A stretch of 64,000 bases of DNA from Staphylococcus capitis subsp. capitis (lineage in GTDB: Bacteria; Bacillota; Bacilli; Staphylococcales; Staphylococcaceae), in contig NZ_CP145263.1 in the NCBI RefSeq assembly GCF_040739495.1, forward strand, positions 744,001-808,000, in the 5' to 3' direction. The notes below the pieces were generated by a model. The model did no database searches. It was not told where the DNA came from and worked only from the letters and a program-made list of their open reading frames with translations. Positions 9,064-20,681 of the stretch are shown piece by piece (position 1 is the stretch's first letter; every line of letters starts with the position of its first letter). The translations under genes were made by a program, and so were the position numbers.

Positions 9064-10248
9064 ATGAGTGCAAAACAAGAGATATTAGATTTTATTGAAA
9101 ATAAAAAATATGATTATGTTGAAATCAGTCATCGTATACATGAGCGCCCTGAACTAGGAAATGAAGAAATATTTGCTTCAAGAACGCTAATCGATATTTT
9201 AAAATTGCATGGTTTTGAAATAGAAACAGATATTGCTGGGCATGCTACAGGTTTTATTGCATCATACGAGTCAGATAAACCTGGTCCTACAATTGGTTTC
9301 TTAGCAGAATATGATGCGCTACCTGGGCTGGGACACGCATGTGGTCATAATATTATTGGAACGGCAAGTGTTTTAGGGGGTACAGCTTTAAAACAAGTCA
9401 TAGACAAAATAGGTGGCAAAGTTATTGTGCTAGGATGTCCAGCTGAAGAAGGTGGAGAAAATGGTTCGGCTAAAGCTTCGTATGTTAAAGCTGGCATTAT
9501 TGAAGATTTAGATGTTGCACTTATGGTTCACCCTGGTAATGAAACATATCGTACGATTAACACTCTAGCAGTGGATGTATTAGATATTAAATTTTATGGT
9601 CGCAGTGTGCATTCTTCTGAAAATGCAGATGAAGCACTTAATGCCCTTGATGCTATGATTTCTTATTTCAATGGTGTCGCGCAGTTAAGACAACATATTA
9701 AAAAAGGGCAACGTGTACATGGCGTTATATTAGATGGTGGTAAAGCTGCCAATATTATTCCAGATTATACACATGCTCGTTTCTATACTAGGGCAACATC
9801 TCGCAAAGAACTAGACGTGTTAACAGAGAAAGTAAACCAAATTGCACGTGGTGCAGCCATTCAAACAGGATGCGATTATGAATTTGGACCTATTCAGAAT
9901 GGTGTAAATGAATTTATTAAATCACCTAAATTAGATGATTTATTTGAAAAATATGCTGAAGAAATGGGAGAGGAAGTCATTGATGATGACTTTGGTTATG
10001 GTTCAACAGATACGGGTAATGTGAGCCACATCGTTCCAACAATTCATCCTCATATTAAAATTGGTTCACGTAATCTTGTAGGGCATACACATCGTTTCAG
10101 AGAAGCGGCTGCAAGTATTCATGGTGATCAAGCTTTAATAAGAGGAGCTAAAATATTAGCCTTAATGGGCTTAGAATTAATTGAAAATGAGGAGTTATTC
10201 AATGAAATTATTGAAGAACATACTCATATAAAGGGGCATGTTAAATAA
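9064..10248 (+). CDS. M20-family metallopeptidase, PM20D2/AbgB-like
   Basis: A 394-aa di-zinc amidohydrolase/peptidase of family M20. Visible landmarks are H91-A-C93-G-H95 in YDALPGLGHACGHNIIGTA, the acid pair E128-E129 in GCPAEEGGENGSAKA, and VHPGNE further on. The block ALPGLGHACGHN is typical of the M20D subgroup that includes PM20D2 (dipeptides with a basic C-terminal residue) and AbgB. The start follows GGGAGTTAGGTACA. Its stop codon shares a base with the start of the ATP-grasp gene (TAATG), so the two are translationally coupled. The substrate is unknown. Confidence 0.88.
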   Translation: MSAKQEILDFIENKKYDYVEISHRIHERPELGNEEIFASRTLIDILKLHGFEIETDIAGHATGFIASYESDKPGPTIGFLAEYDALPGLGHACGHNIIGTASVLGGTALKQVIDKIGGKVIVLGCPAEEGGENGSAKASYVKAGIIEDLDVALMVHPGNETYRTINTLAVDVLDIKFYGRSVHSSENADEALNALDAMISYFNGVAQLRQHIKKGQRVHGVILDGGKAANIIPDYTHARFYTRATSRKELDVLTEKVNQIARGAAIQTGCDYEFGPIQNGVNEFIKSPKLDDLFEKYAEEMGEEVIDDDFGYGSTDTGNVSHIVPTIHPHIKIGSRNLVGHTHRFREAAASIHGDQALIRGAKILALMGLELIENEELFNEIIEEHTHIKGHVK

Positions 10249-11438
10249 TGAATGAAAAAGTAAATGGTCCAATGTTGACGTTAAGTGATTTATACAATGA
10301 TGATGTAGTTTATACATCAAGACCTTCATATATTTCTAACCCATGGTTAAAACCTGATGAACATCAATCCAATTTTTTAACTGGTAGAGAATTACTTATT
10401 GGTAATCGCTTTCCAGTTATTGTGCATGAAGCAAGTGTTACTGAAAAATTAGCATATTTGTTTGACTTAGTAGGAAAGCAAATTCCTACACACATCTATA
10501 AGTTTAATAATAAAGAGACATATGAGGAATTATTACAAACTTTAGCGCATAAAGATGGTAAGAAAATTTATTTTCAATATATACATGATGAAGATATTTT
10601 AGAAAAAGAATATTACGCACTTAATAAGGATACATTTGTTGCTTTAAATAATAAATCGAGGATACCTGAGTGGACGAACAACAAATATTTACCTGATAGA
10701 GAAATTGTACCTATAGAGGAATTTGAAACACGAATTCAGTCTTGGGCTTATCCATTTGTAATTAAACCCGGAGATGATTTACCTACAGCAGGTGGCTACG
10801 GTGTAATGATTTGTTACAATAACAAAGATTTAGAACAAGCCAAACAGCGTATTAAAGAAGCTACGGAAGCTACAGATTATTTAATTATTGAACAAAAAAT
10901 TGAAGCTGTGAGTAACTACTGTGTGCAATACGCTTATGCTCCGGATTTAGGAATTAAATATTTAGGTACAGCGCAACAGCTAACGAATGAATACGGTTTT
11001 TACAATGGAAATGAAAATGTAAATGATGTACCTCAGCATGTTATTGATGCTGGCAAGGAAATTATGGAAATAGGTGTAAGTAAAGGGTTCTTTGGCGTTG
11101 CTGGATTTGATTTATTAGTTGATAAAAATAATGATGTCTTTGCAATTGATTTGAATTTTAGACAAAACGGTTCAACAAGTATGTTATTACTCGCAAAGGA
11201 TTTAGCAAAAGGATACCATAAATTTTATAGTTATTTCTCTAACGGTGATAATACACATTTTTATAATACAATTGTTAAATATATTAAAAAGGGTGTTCTT
11301 TATCCACTTTCATATTATGATGGTGATTGGTATGGAAAGGATAAAGTGAATTCGCGATTCGGATGTATATGGCATGGATCAAGCAAAGAAGAAATTATCC
11401 AGTATGAAAATGAGTTTATAAGAGAATTAGATTTATAA
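10248..11438 (+). CDS. ATP-grasp domain carboxylate-amine ligase-like protein, 396 aa
   Basis: An ATP-grasp fold protein. Residues about 145-175 contain YPFVIKPGDD (ATP-binding lysine), followed by a glycine-rich GGYGVM loop; the C-terminal half has the metal-binding acidic strand FAIDLNFRQNGST. ATP-grasp enzymes join a carboxylate to an amine through an acyl phosphate. The start ATG at 10248 overlaps the stop of the M20 peptidase gene by one base, suggesting both act on the same metabolite. I do not recognise a specific product. Biosynthesis and turnover of a small peptide-like compound is an inference. Confidence 0.82.
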   Translation: MNEKVNGPMLTLSDLYNDDVVYTSRPSYISNPWLKPDEHQSNFLTGRELLIGNRFPVIVHEASVTEKLAYLFDLVGKQIPTHIYKFNNKETYEELLQTLAHKDGKKIYFQYIHDEDILEKEYYALNKDTFVALNNKSRIPEWTNNKYLPDREIVPIEEFETRIQSWAYPFVIKPGDDLPTAGGYGVMICYNNKDLEQAKQRIKEATEATDYLIIEQKIEAVSNYCVQYAYAPDLGIKYLGTAQQLTNEYGFYNGNENVNDVPQHVIDAGKEIMEIGVSKGFFGVAGFDLLVDKNNDVFAIDLNFRQNGSTSMLLLAKDLAKGYHKFYSYFSNGDNTHFYNTIVKYIKKGVLYPLSYYDGDWYGKDKVNSRFGCIWHGSSKEEIIQYENEFIRELDL

Positions 11439-11617
11439 GTAATATTCAATGAACATTAATAAATAGTAAGTAAACTTATTATTTTCGAAACTTTCAGAAA
11501 TGAAAAGAAATATAATGAAATTATATTATTAATTGTACACGATTGACTATCGGTTCTTAGTCATTTAACATTTAAGTTAACACACTATACGAATAACTAA
11601 TGAATTGAGGGTTTGAC

Positions 11618-12283
11618 ATGTCGTACAAATATGAAGCATTTTTCAAGGATATTTTGATAAACGAATATATTTATTTTGCTTCAAAAAACAAGAAGTTAGT
11701 AAGGTTAAATCAAAAAGAGCAATCTTATATTGCTATGTGGACAGATGAAGCTATGGCAGAATCGTATTTATCTCAACATTCAGTAGATTATGATAAGGTT
11801 GTTCGAGCTGATATTGACAGATTCGTCACATATGAATTGGATGATTTATTTGATGAAGGCGATGAAATCTTAGTTAACGTTAACAATGAGGAAGATGGAC
11901 AGTTAGTGGATGTTATTCAAATGACAGATGAGTTGATGTCAGAACTTGATGACATTAGAATCAAAGAATTTGTTAAAGATGTAGCTAAATACGATGAAGT
12001 TTATGGTTTAACTAATAAAGATGAGAAAAACTTTGTCATGATTAGTGATGATGATCACCACAAACCTCATATTATGCCTGTTTGGAGTATTAAAAACCGT
12101 GCAATTAAGGTACGAGATGAAGATTTTGAGGAATGTGAAATTATCGAAATTGAAGGTAAAGTTTTCGGAGAGTGGTTAGATAAGTTACGTGATGATGATG
12201 AGGCGGTAGCTATCGATTTAAAACCTGGAGTTGTAGGTACAGTCGTTTCAGCACAAAAGTTATCTAACGAAATTACTTTTTAG
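11618..12283 (+). CDS. DUF2750-like protein, two repeated modules, 221 aa
   Basis: A soluble acidic protein. Each half has the layout of DUF2750: a short helical start, a strand like NKKLVRL or EVYGLTNKDEKNFVMI, then a W followed by an alanine-containing strand (MWTDEAMAESYL near residue 41; PVWSIKNRAIKV near 151). The two modules look duplicated. It has its own GAGGG ribosome site and ends in a bidirectional terminator. Function is unknown, and the family is known only by sequence. Confidence 0.68.
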   Translation: MSYKYEAFFKDILINEYIYFASKNKKLVRLNQKEQSYIAMWTDEAMAESYLSQHSVDYDKVVRADIDRFVTYELDDLFDEGDEILVNVNNEEDGQLVDVIQMTDELMSELDDIRIKEFVKDVAKYDEVYGLTNKDEKNFVMISDDDHHKPHIMPVWSIKNRAIKVRDEDFEECEIIEIEGKVFGEWLDKLRDDDEAVAIDLKPGVVGTVVSAQKLSNEITF

Positions 12284-12299
12284 CATATTAAAATTGACA

Positions 12300-12362
12300 A
12301 CGGTAGTGAATGGGAAATTTAATTTATAATAAATGATTTCCTTTAATTCACTACCGTAGTTT
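12300..12362. terminator. Bidirectional terminator
   Basis: A perfect 12-bp outer stem (12300-12311 with 12346-12357) encloses a second helix formed by GGGAAAT and ATTTCC. It lies between the convergent DUF2750 and coaW genes and is followed by AGTTTTATTATTT on the plus strand. Confidence 0.75.
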
Positions 12363-12368
12363 TATTAT

Positions 12369-13166
12369 TTATAAATATAAAGCGCCCAATGCACCTGAAA
12401 ACGCACCATTTTCAATATAATAGGGTCTAAAACCTCTTAATACTGTATAATCTTCAATTACTTCACGTAGTAAATGATTATTATTAAATGATGAACCTAT
12501 ATATACTACATTTTCAGTTTGGTATTCACGTGCTAGTGTGATAGCCATTGTTGTAATGACTTCACCAACTACACCGATGACAGAAGAAAGCTTATCTGCA
12601 GGTGAGAAGTTGTTATCAAGGTGATGTAAAACGTTCCCAAAATTAGCAGCAGTCAAATCACCTGAAATGGGTGGTTCGCTATCTTTGTAAATATGTTTGA
12701 CTTTCAAATCAATAGAATCACGATCACCTTTTTGCGCTAAATTAGTAAGCTCTGTATAGTTAGTAATATTAGATAACAAATAACCTAATCCTTGTATCAT
12801 ACCACCACCAGTGCCTACACCACCCACACGTTGTTGATCCTGTCCATCAAAATAGTGCAATGAAGTCCCTGTACCTACATTAGCAAATATGTAAGTATCA
12901 ATATGATGTCCTTGTTCTTCTAGCAATATACTCAAGCCTCTAGAAGAAGCATCAAACTCAACATAGCTTTGCGCTGATATATTAATATGATCAGCAATGA
13001 CACCAGCATTACCACCAGTTAAATTTAGTGATTCAATATTTTCATTATTAAGCCAGTCTATGACTTTATCTATATTAGTTGTAAGTTCTGTCCGATAAAA
13101 ACGTTCATTACCTTGCTCTTGAACTATCTTTATTAATGTACCTCCGGCATCAATACCTACCTTCAT
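12369..13166 (-). CDS. coaW: Type II pantothenate kinase
   Basis: A 265-aa eukaryotic-like (type II) pantothenate kinase, the form staphylococci use in coenzyme A synthesis; it is not feedback-inhibited by CoA in S. aureus. It has the ASKHA-fold phosphate loops: [11 protein letters not shown] at the N-terminus, [10 protein letters not shown], and [17 protein letters not shown] 13166 was chosen because GGAGTGAG lies nine bases upstream; the 12 codons before it include that ribosome site. It is a single gene on the minus strand. Confidence 0.95.
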   Translation of the reverse strand: MKVGIDAGGTLIKIVQEQGNERFYRTELTTNIDKVIDWLNNENIESLNLTGGNAGVIADHINISAQSYVEFDASSRGLSILLEEQGHHIDTYIFANVGTGTSLHYFDGQDQQRVGGVGTGGGMIQGLGYLLSNITNYTELTNLAQKGDRDSIDLKVKHIYKDSEPPISGDLTAANFGNVLHHLDNNFSPADKLSSVIGVVGEVITTMAITLAREYQTENVVYIGSSFNNNHLLREVIEDYTVLRGFRPYYIENGAFSGALGALYL

Positions 13167-13390
13167 CTGACTCTCACTCCACATCAAAAATATGTCACTC
13201 ACTATAGTATAATAAAATCTCTGAAAAACAAGTATTATTTAAATAAATTCATATTTACGGTTGTTTAATTTCTTAATAGGGTAATGCTATTGTGAGATAA
13301 ATTTTCAAAAAAGAAATTTAAGCTAAATAGTAATCAATATTTATTTCATATATAATAGAGGTTGTAATTAACGAATAGGGGATTTAAGAA

Positions 13391-14251
13391 ATGTTTATCA
13401 AAAAGGAATTTGAAGATATTACAGTCCAAGTGTTTGAAGAAAAGTATCGTGAAGCAGTAAATGAATTTAAATTGAGTGAGAGACAGCAGATTTATTCTTC
13501 ATTACCTAAATCAGTTTTGGATGATGCGTTAAATGATGAGAATAGAGTAGCCAATATTGCAATGAATCAAGAAGGGCAAGTAGTGGGATTCTTCGTCTTA
13601 CATCAATATTATCAACATGAAGGATACGATACACCAGAAAATGTCGTTTATGTTCGATCTCTATCAGTAAATGAAAAATATCAAGGTCATGGATACGGAA
13701 CTAAGATGATGATGTTCTTACCTCAATATGTACAGGAATTATTCCCAGATTTTAATCATTTGTATCTTGTAGTTGATGCTGAGAATAAAGGAGCGTGGAA
13801 TGTATATGAACGCGCTGGCTTTATGCATACTGCGACTAAAGAGGAAGGCCCTATTGGTAAAGAACGACTTTATTATTTGGACTTAGACTCTAAGCATGTT
13901 TCTTCACTTCGCTTGGTTGAAAGCGAAACTTCAAATGAGGCAAATATTCATGTGATTAATTTACTTAAAGATAATGATAAAGTTGGATTTATTGCTATTG
14001 AACAGATTGAAGATAGAATGAGAATTTCAGCAATTGAAGTCAATAAAGCGCACCGTAACGAAGGTATAGCGGAAAGTGCTTTAAGACAATTAGCAACGTA
14101 TATTCGTAAAAACTTTGATGGTATAAAGGTTCTAGCTATAACGTTATATGGAGAGAATAATGAATTAAAACCGTTGTGTGATAATAGTAATTTTGTAGTG
14201 ATTGAAGAAGCTGAAGACTATGTTTTATTTGAAAAGTATATCAACTACTAG
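13391..14251 (+). CDS. GNAT-family N-acetyltransferase with two GNAT domains, 286 aa
   Basis: Two tandem GNAT folds. The N-terminal one (about 1-165) has the acetyl-CoA motif VRSLSVNEKYQGHGYGTKMM and a typical AENKGAWNVYERAGF end. The C-terminal one (about 170-286) has ISAIEVNKAHRNEGIAESALRQL, a looser version. The substrate is unknown. It lies immediately upstream of rpoE, as in other staphylococci as I recall, but is separated by about 150 bases. Confidence 0.85.
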   Translation: MFIKKEFEDITVQVFEEKYREAVNEFKLSERQQIYSSLPKSVLDDALNDENRVANIAMNQEGQVVGFFVLHQYYQHEGYDTPENVVYVRSLSVNEKYQGHGYGTKMMMFLPQYVQELFPDFNHLYLVVDAENKGAWNVYERAGFMHTATKEEGPIGKERLYYLDLDSKHVSSLRLVESETSNEANIHVINLLKDNDKVGFIAIEQIEDRMRISAIEVNKAHRNEGIAESALRQLATYIRKNFDGIKVLAITLYGENNELKPLCDNSNFVVIEEAEDYVLFEKYINY

Positions 14252-14399
14252 TTCTATGAACTGAGAGTTAACAATAATTAAACTAGAAGTAGTGATTGCG
14301 AAATCAGTAGTTGTCATTTATAATTTATTTTTGTTACTATTAGTTAATGAAAATTTGACGTTTAGATAAGAGAAAAATCCTTTGAAAGGAAGTATTTTA

Positions 14400-14936
14400 A
14401 TGAAAATTCAAGATTACACAAAAGAAATGGTTGATGAGAAGTCATTTATCGATATGGCTTACACTTTATTAAATGATAAACAAACAACAATGAATTTATA
14501 TGATATTATCGACGAGTTCAAATCTCTAGGTGGTTATGAATACGATGATATCGAGAATCGTGTTGTTCAATTCTATACTGACCTTAATACAGATGGTCGT
14601 TTCTTAAATGTGGGAGAAAATCAATGGGGTCTTCGTGATTGGTACTCTGTTGATGATATTGAAGAAAAAATTGCTCCTACAATCCAAAAATTTGATATTC
14701 TTGATGACGAAGATGAAGAAGATAAAAACCTCAAATTATTAGGTGAAGATGACATCGATGATGACGATGATATTCCTGCTGAGACAGATGATCAAGAAAC
14801 CCTAAATGACCCTGAAGATGAAGAAGTAGAAGAAGAAATTAATGATTCAGATATCGTGATTGAAGAAGATGAAGATGACGATATTGCTGAAGAGGAAGAA
14901 GAAGAATTTGAAGATGAGGAAGACTTCAACGACTAA
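14400..14936 (+). CDS. rpoE: DNA-directed RNA polymerase delta subunit
   Basis: A 178-aa delta subunit of Firmicute RNA polymerase, which improves promoter discrimination and enzyme recycling. The folded N-terminal HARE-HTH domain spans about 1-90 ([19 protein letters not shown]...NQWGLRDWY); the remainder is a disordered, almost purely Asp/Glu tail, as in the family. The start ATG 14400 has GAAAGGAAG seven bases upstream; an earlier in-frame TTG falls inside that site. It is followed by the pyrG leader. Confidence 0.95.
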   Translation: MKIQDYTKEMVDEKSFIDMAYTLLNDKQTTMNLYDIIDEFKSLGGYEYDDIENRVVQFYTDLNTDGRFLNVGENQWGLRDWYSVDDIEEKIAPTIQKFDILDDEDEEDKNLKLLGEDDIDDDDDIPAETDDQETLNDPEDEEVEEEINDSDIVIEEDEDDDIAEEEEEEFEDEEDFND

Positions 14937-14954
14937 TTCTTATTTTCTGAACAT

Positions 14955-14976
14955 TAAAGTGGGACTTTTATTTTTA
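14955..14976 (+). terminator. Weak terminator after rpoE
   Basis: A short stem, AAAGT with ACTTT around a GGG loop, is followed by a T-rich tract (TATTTTT). It is weak and sits just before the pyrG promoter. Confidence 0.4.
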
Positions 14977-14988
14977 ATTAAAAGATGA

Positions 14989-15085
14989 TAGAATTTTATT
15001 CGGGCTCCTTTAATTAGGACACGTGTATTAAATAGATACGCTCCCCCTTACAATTGTTGTGAGAGGGAGCGTTTTTTTATTTTTC
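14989..15085 (+). promoter_or_regulatory. pyrG promoter and CTP-sensing attenuator
   Basis: A -10 box TAGAAT (14989-14994) is followed seven bases later by GGGCTCC (15002), the probable transcript start. About 37 bases on is a terminator: stem 15038-15053 with 15055-15072, whose 5' arm is CGCTCCCCC, then seven T. This matches the established pyrG mechanism of Bacillus: at low CTP, polymerase adds extra G residues at GGGC, and the poly-G tail pairs with the C-rich arm and prevents termination. The start site is inferred, not measured. Confidence 0.85.
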
Positions 15086-15184
15086 AAATGACTAAATAAT
15101 TTAAAGTGAACAGAATTGTAGAGTAATTTAAAATCTATTAACATGCTATACCATGGTCGTTATGTTACTCACAATTTTAATTAA

Positions 15185-16840
<1,656 letters not shown>

Positions 16841-16890
16841 TCGTTAATTGATTATATTTAAAATTTAGATAAATAAGTATTAAAACCAAA

Positions 16891-16931
16891 GCAGTAAGAA
16901 GATTGATAACAATCTTTTTACTGTTTTTTTA
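16891..16931 (+). terminator. pyrG terminator
   Basis: A 13-bp stem (16892-16904 with 16911-16923) and 6-base loop are followed by seven T. Confidence 0.88.
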
Positions 16932-17014
16932 TCTGTATATTGTGTTGTATGCTTTCACATTCTTAAGAGGCTACCTTTACAAATAAACAGACTATATAAA
17001 TAAAGTACTTTTAA

Positions 17015-17056
17015 AATATAAAAAAAGAGATTGCTAATTTTTTGTATAGCAATCTC
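17015..17056 (-). terminator. Terminator of the DUF2529 gene
   Basis: A perfect 10-bp stem (17027-17036 with 17047-17056) reads on the minus strand into TTTTTTTATATTTT. The 344 bases from pyrG to the next gene contain only this hairpin and the pyrG terminator. Confidence 0.85.
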
Positions 17057-17184
17057 AATTATTTTTTAAGTGTATCTTGAGTTAATGTTTAAAATAATGA
17101 AGTGTATAAATTTATGAAAATTTAATATGAATAGAGATAAGTTTGATACCTGTTATATAGTTTGCGCAAATGTAGAAACTTAAG

Positions 17185-17706
17185 TTATAGATTTAAATCT
17201 CGTGTCATCTCTATCATTTGAGTGTAAATTTCATAATATACATAATTAAATGTCATCGCATGAGGTTGAACAATCTTATCATAATCTTCAGTATAAACAA
17301 TGGGTCTAGGTGTTGAAAGGTTAACGTAATGCATTAAGTGTTGTGGAAAATCATCACGTTTTGGATTGTTACAAACTAATACAAAATCGACATCTAATTC
17401 AATTAAACGTTGAACGTCTTGCTCTACATCCTCATTGTAAAAAGGTGAGAATAAAAACACTCTGTCTGTAGAATCAATTTCACTCATAGATTTTAAGTCA
17501 TCTAGTGAACGGCTTGATTCGAGCTTTTCTTTACTATTCAAGACAAAAGCTTCATAAAATTTTAAATCTTCATATCCTTTAACATAAACATAACCCTCAC
17601 CGCCAATAGCTTGTATTAAACATTGTGCTGCCATTTGTATATCTAATGCTTGCTTTTCAAGCCTATTAAAGATACCAGTCAATTGTGTATTTAGAATTTT
17701 TGACAT
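17185..17706 (-). CDS. DUF2529 family protein (YwjG-like), 173 aa
   Basis: It resembles B. subtilis YwjG (DUF2529), which also sits between pyrG and the fructose-bisphosphate aldolase gene. The protein has alternating strands and helices, with GGEGYVYVKGYEDLKFYEA near residue 35 and VFLFSPFYNEDVEQDVQRLIELDVDFVLVCN in the middle, compatible with a SIS-like sugar-phosphate-binding fold. Here it is inverted relative to pyrG and fba. The start follows GGAGG on the minus strand. Its function is not known to me. Confidence 0.75.
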   Translation of the reverse strand: MSKILNTQLTGIFNRLEKQALDIQMAAQCLIQAIGGEGYVYVKGYEDLKFYEAFVLNSKEKLESSRSLDDLKSMSEIDSTDRVFLFSPFYNEDVEQDVQRLIELDVDFVLVCNNPKRDDFPQHLMHYVNLSTPRPIVYTEDYDKIVQPHAMTFNYVYYEIYTQMIEMTRDLNL

Positions 17707-17926
17707 GATTTTCCTCCATTCTTTTCAATAAAACATTTTAAATAATACACTAGAGTAATGCAATATTTGAAAAATTGATAAAATGAATGCGGTTGCAACA
17801 GTTTAAAATCTAAGGATTGTGAAAATTATTAATATTATATAAAGTATTCGAATGCATTAACTATGTATTTTTGATATAATGATTTTTGAAAAATACGTGC
17901 ACTTATGCACTCAAGGAGGAACTTTC

Positions 17927-18787
17927 ATGCCTTTAGTTTCAATGAAAGAAATGTTAATTGATGCGAAAGAAAACGGTTATGCAGTTGGTCAATACAACTT
18001 AAATAACCTTGAGTTTACACAAGCTATTTTAGAAGCTTCACAAGAAGAGAATGCACCAGTTATTTTAGGTGTATCTGAAGGTGCTGCTCGTTATATGAGT
18101 GGTTTCTACACTGTAGTAAAAATGGTTGAAGGTTTAATTCACGATTTAAACATTACAATTCCAGTTGCAATTCACTTAGACCATGGTTCAAGCTTCGAAA
18201 AATGTAAAGAAGCGATTGATGCTGGATTCACTTCAGTAATGATTGACGCTTCACATAGTCCATTCGAAGAAAATATTGAAATTACTTCTAAAGTAGTTGA
18301 ATATGCACATGAAAGAGGCGTTTCTGTAGAAGCTGAATTAGGTACGGTAGGCGGACAAGAAGACGACGTAGTAGCTGACGGCGTTATCTACGCTGATCCT
18401 AAAGAATGCCAAGAATTAGTTGAAAAGACTGGCATCGATACTTTAGCACCTGCATTAGGTTCAGTTCATGGTCCTTACAAAGGTGAACCAAAATTAGGAT
18501 TTAAAGAAATGGAAGAAATTGGCGCTTCTACTGGATTACCATTAGTATTACATGGTGGAACTGGTATCCCAACTAAAGACATTCAAAAAGCAATTCCTTA
18601 TGGTACTGCTAAAATCAATGTAAATACTAAAAACCAAATTGCTTCAGCTAAAGCTGTTCGTGATGTATTAAATAACGATAAAGATGTTTACGATCCTCGT
18701 AAATATTTAGGACCAGCTCGTGAAGCAATTAAAGAAACAGTAAAAGGTAAAATTAGAGAATTCGGAACTTCTAACCGAGCTAAATAA
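17927..18787 (+). CDS. fba: Class II fructose-bisphosphate aldolase
   Basis: A 286-aa zinc-dependent aldolase of glycolysis and gluconeogenesis. Landmarks: the zinc-binding histidines in [10 protein letters not shown] and LVLHGGTG, the ALGSVHGPY block, and the [13 protein letters not shown] loop typical of FbaA/GatY. ATG 17927 was chosen because AAGGAGGA lies just upstream; the 16 open codons before it include that site. A TATAAT at 17875-17880 probably supplies the promoter. It ends in a strong terminator. Confidence 0.96.
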   Translation: MPLVSMKEMLIDAKENGYAVGQYNLNNLEFTQAILEASQEENAPVILGVSEGAARYMSGFYTVVKMVEGLIHDLNITIPVAIHLDHGSSFEKCKEAIDAGFTSVMIDASHSPFEENIEITSKVVEYAHERGVSVEAELGTVGGQEDDVVADGVIYADPKECQELVEKTGIDTLAPALGSVHGPYKGEPKLGFKEMEEIGASTGLPLVLHGGTGIPTKDIQKAIPYGTAKINVNTKNQIASAKAVRDVLNNDKDVYDPRKYLGPAREAIKETVKGKIREFGTSNRAK

Positions 18788-18806
18788 TTTGATAAATCAT
18801 TATCAT

Positions 18807-18842
18807 AGACCATTGAACAAAGGTTTCAATGGTCTTTTTTAT
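18807..18842 (+). terminator. fba terminator
   Basis: A perfect 11-bp stem (18807-18817 with 18824-18834) with a 6-base loop is followed by TTTTTTAT. Confidence 0.9.
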
Positions 18843-19333
18843 GGAATATTTTAGAAGATGAAAACTGATAGAATTCCCTTTTAATCAAGGTTTTAAAATG
18901 CATAACGACGGGAGTTTGCATTAGTAAATGAGCTAGGCATGCATGAAATGACAATGAGTGAAAGGGTTTGTCTACAGTCTGAGCCCATTGAACAAAGGTT
19001 TCAATAGTCTTATTTATGCTATACTTGAATCAGAATGAAATTCATTTAAATGAATTTCCTCAAATTAATCAGATGTTACATAAAAATAAAAGATATATAA
19101 ATCATAAATAAACAAAAATTTAACGATTAAGAAGTTGTATATGAGGTAATAGTCTTATATTAATTATTAGAGTATTATTATTTAGCGAGAAACTTTGACA
19201 CTATTTATGTGTAAAGCTGCTAAAATAACTTAACATTGATTAGATTTGAACTATTTTACAAACAAAGTAAAATTATTTTATAATGCTAATAATGTGAAAT
19301 TTTAAAACGAAGGAAACAAAGGAGATAAATCAT
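18843..19333. other. Long intergenic region between fba and murZ
   Basis: No convincing gene is present. The first part (18890-18985) is richer in G and C than its surroundings and has small inverted repeats (AATGC/GCATT, GCATGC); it ends in the terminator copy at 18985-19017. The second part holds a probable murZ promoter, TTTACA 19255-19260 and TATAAT 19279-19284 with an 18-base spacer. The GC-richer part could encode a small RNA. Confidence 0.5.
18985..19017 (+). repeat. Decayed second copy of the fba terminator
   Basis: Bases 18985-19005 are identical to 18810-18830 in the fba terminator, and the similarity continues for about 12 more with one stem change (G to A) and one change in the T tract. 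The offset is 175 bases. It looks like an old duplication, or a dispersed element inserted at a terminator. Confidence 0.7.
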
Positions 19334-20593
19334 ATGGTTCAAGAGGTAATAAAAATAAGAGGTGGACAAACACTAAAAGGAGAAGTAGAAATTAGTGGAG
19401 CGAAAAATAGTGCAGTAGCTATTATCCCCGCAACTTTATTAGCTCAAGGACATGTAAAGTTGGAAGGTCTTCCCCAAATCTCTGATGTAAAAACTTTAGT
19501 AAGTTTGTTAGAAGATTTAAATATTAAAACGACTTTAAAAGGAAAAGAATTGGATGTAGATACAACTGAAATTGAAAATGCGCCGTTACCTAATAATAAG
19601 GTTGAATCATTGCGTGCATCTTATTATATGATGGGAGCGATGCTAGGACGTTTTAAAAAATGTGTCATTGGGCTACCAGGTGGATGTCCATTAGGACCAC
19701 GTCCTATTGATCAACATATAAAAGGTTTCAAAGCATTAGGGGCAGAAATTGATGAATCAAGCGATACTTCTATGAAAATTGAAGCTAAAGAATTAAAAGG
19801 TGCAAATATCTTTTTAGATATGGTTAGTGTTGGTGCTACAATAAATATTATGCTTGCTGCTGTACATGCTAAAGGTCAGACTGTCATTGAAAATGCAGCT
19901 AAAGAACCTGAAGTTGTAGATGTCGCTAACTTTTTAATGAGTATGGGAGCTAATATTAAAGGCGCAGGAACAACTACCATCAAAATTAATGGCGTGGAAG
20001 AGTTGCACGGTTCAGAATATCAAATTATTCCTGATAGAATTGAAGCTGGTTCTTATATGTGTATGGCTGCTGCTATGGGTGAAGAAGTTGTATTAAATAA
20101 TATTGTACCTAAACATGTAGAAGCGTTAACTGTTAAATTGAGAGAGCTTGGTGTTGATATCCAAATAGATGATGAGAAAGCAATTATTCGTAAACAATCA
20201 CCATATAAAAATGTTGATATCAAAACTTTAGTTTATCCTGGCTTTGCTACGGATCTTCAACAACCTATTACACCATTATTATTTATGACTAATGGGCCAT
20301 CATTTGTTACAGATACAATTTATCCAGCTAGATTTAAACACGTTGATGAACTACAACGTATGGGCGCAAATATTTATGCTGATGAAGGTACAGCAACTAT
20401 TAAACCTTCGCGTCTTGAAGGAACGGAAGTATATGCAAGTGATTTACGTGCCGGTGCATGTTTAATTACTGCGGGATTAATCGCTGAAGGTGTAACAACA
20501 ATATTCAATGTAAAACATATATACAGAGGTTATACAAATATTGTTGAACATTTAAAATCACTCGGAGCAGATATTTGGACTGAAGAAATTTAA
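19334..20593 (+). CDS. murZ: UDP-N-acetylglucosamine 1-carboxyvinyltransferase, second paralogue
   Basis: A 419-aa EPSP-synthase-fold enzyme that transfers enolpyruvate to UDP-GlcNAc, the first committed step of peptidoglycan synthesis and the fosfomycin target. The reactive cysteine is C118 in [15 protein letters not shown]. Low-GC Gram-positives have two copies; its position after fba identifies the MurZ (MurA2) form, and the other copy is at 40195. The start ATG follows AAGGAGATAAATCAT. Confidence 0.95.
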   Translation: MVQEVIKIRGGQTLKGEVEISGAKNSAVAIIPATLLAQGHVKLEGLPQISDVKTLVSLLEDLNIKTTLKGKELDVDTTEIENAPLPNNKVESLRASYYMMGAMLGRFKKCVIGLPGGCPLGPRPIDQHIKGFKALGAEIDESSDTSMKIEAKELKGANIFLDMVSVGATINIMLAAVHAKGQTVIENAAKEPEVVDVANFLMSMGANIKGAGTTTIKINGVEELHGSEYQIIPDRIEAGSYMCMAAAMGEEVVLNNIVPKHVEALTVKLRELGVDIQIDDEKAIIRKQSPYKNVDIKTLVYPGFATDLQQPITPLLFMTNGPSFVTDTIYPARFKHVDELQRMGANIYADEGTATIKPSRLEGTEVYASDLRAGACLITAGLIAEGVTTIFNVKHIYRGYTNIVEHLKSLGADIWTEEI

Positions 20594-20681
20594 GGTTTGT
20601 GGTATAATATTTATATTAATAATTGGAAGACAATAGAGAAATGCCTACAATTATAAGCATATTAAATGTGAGGTGAGGCAA

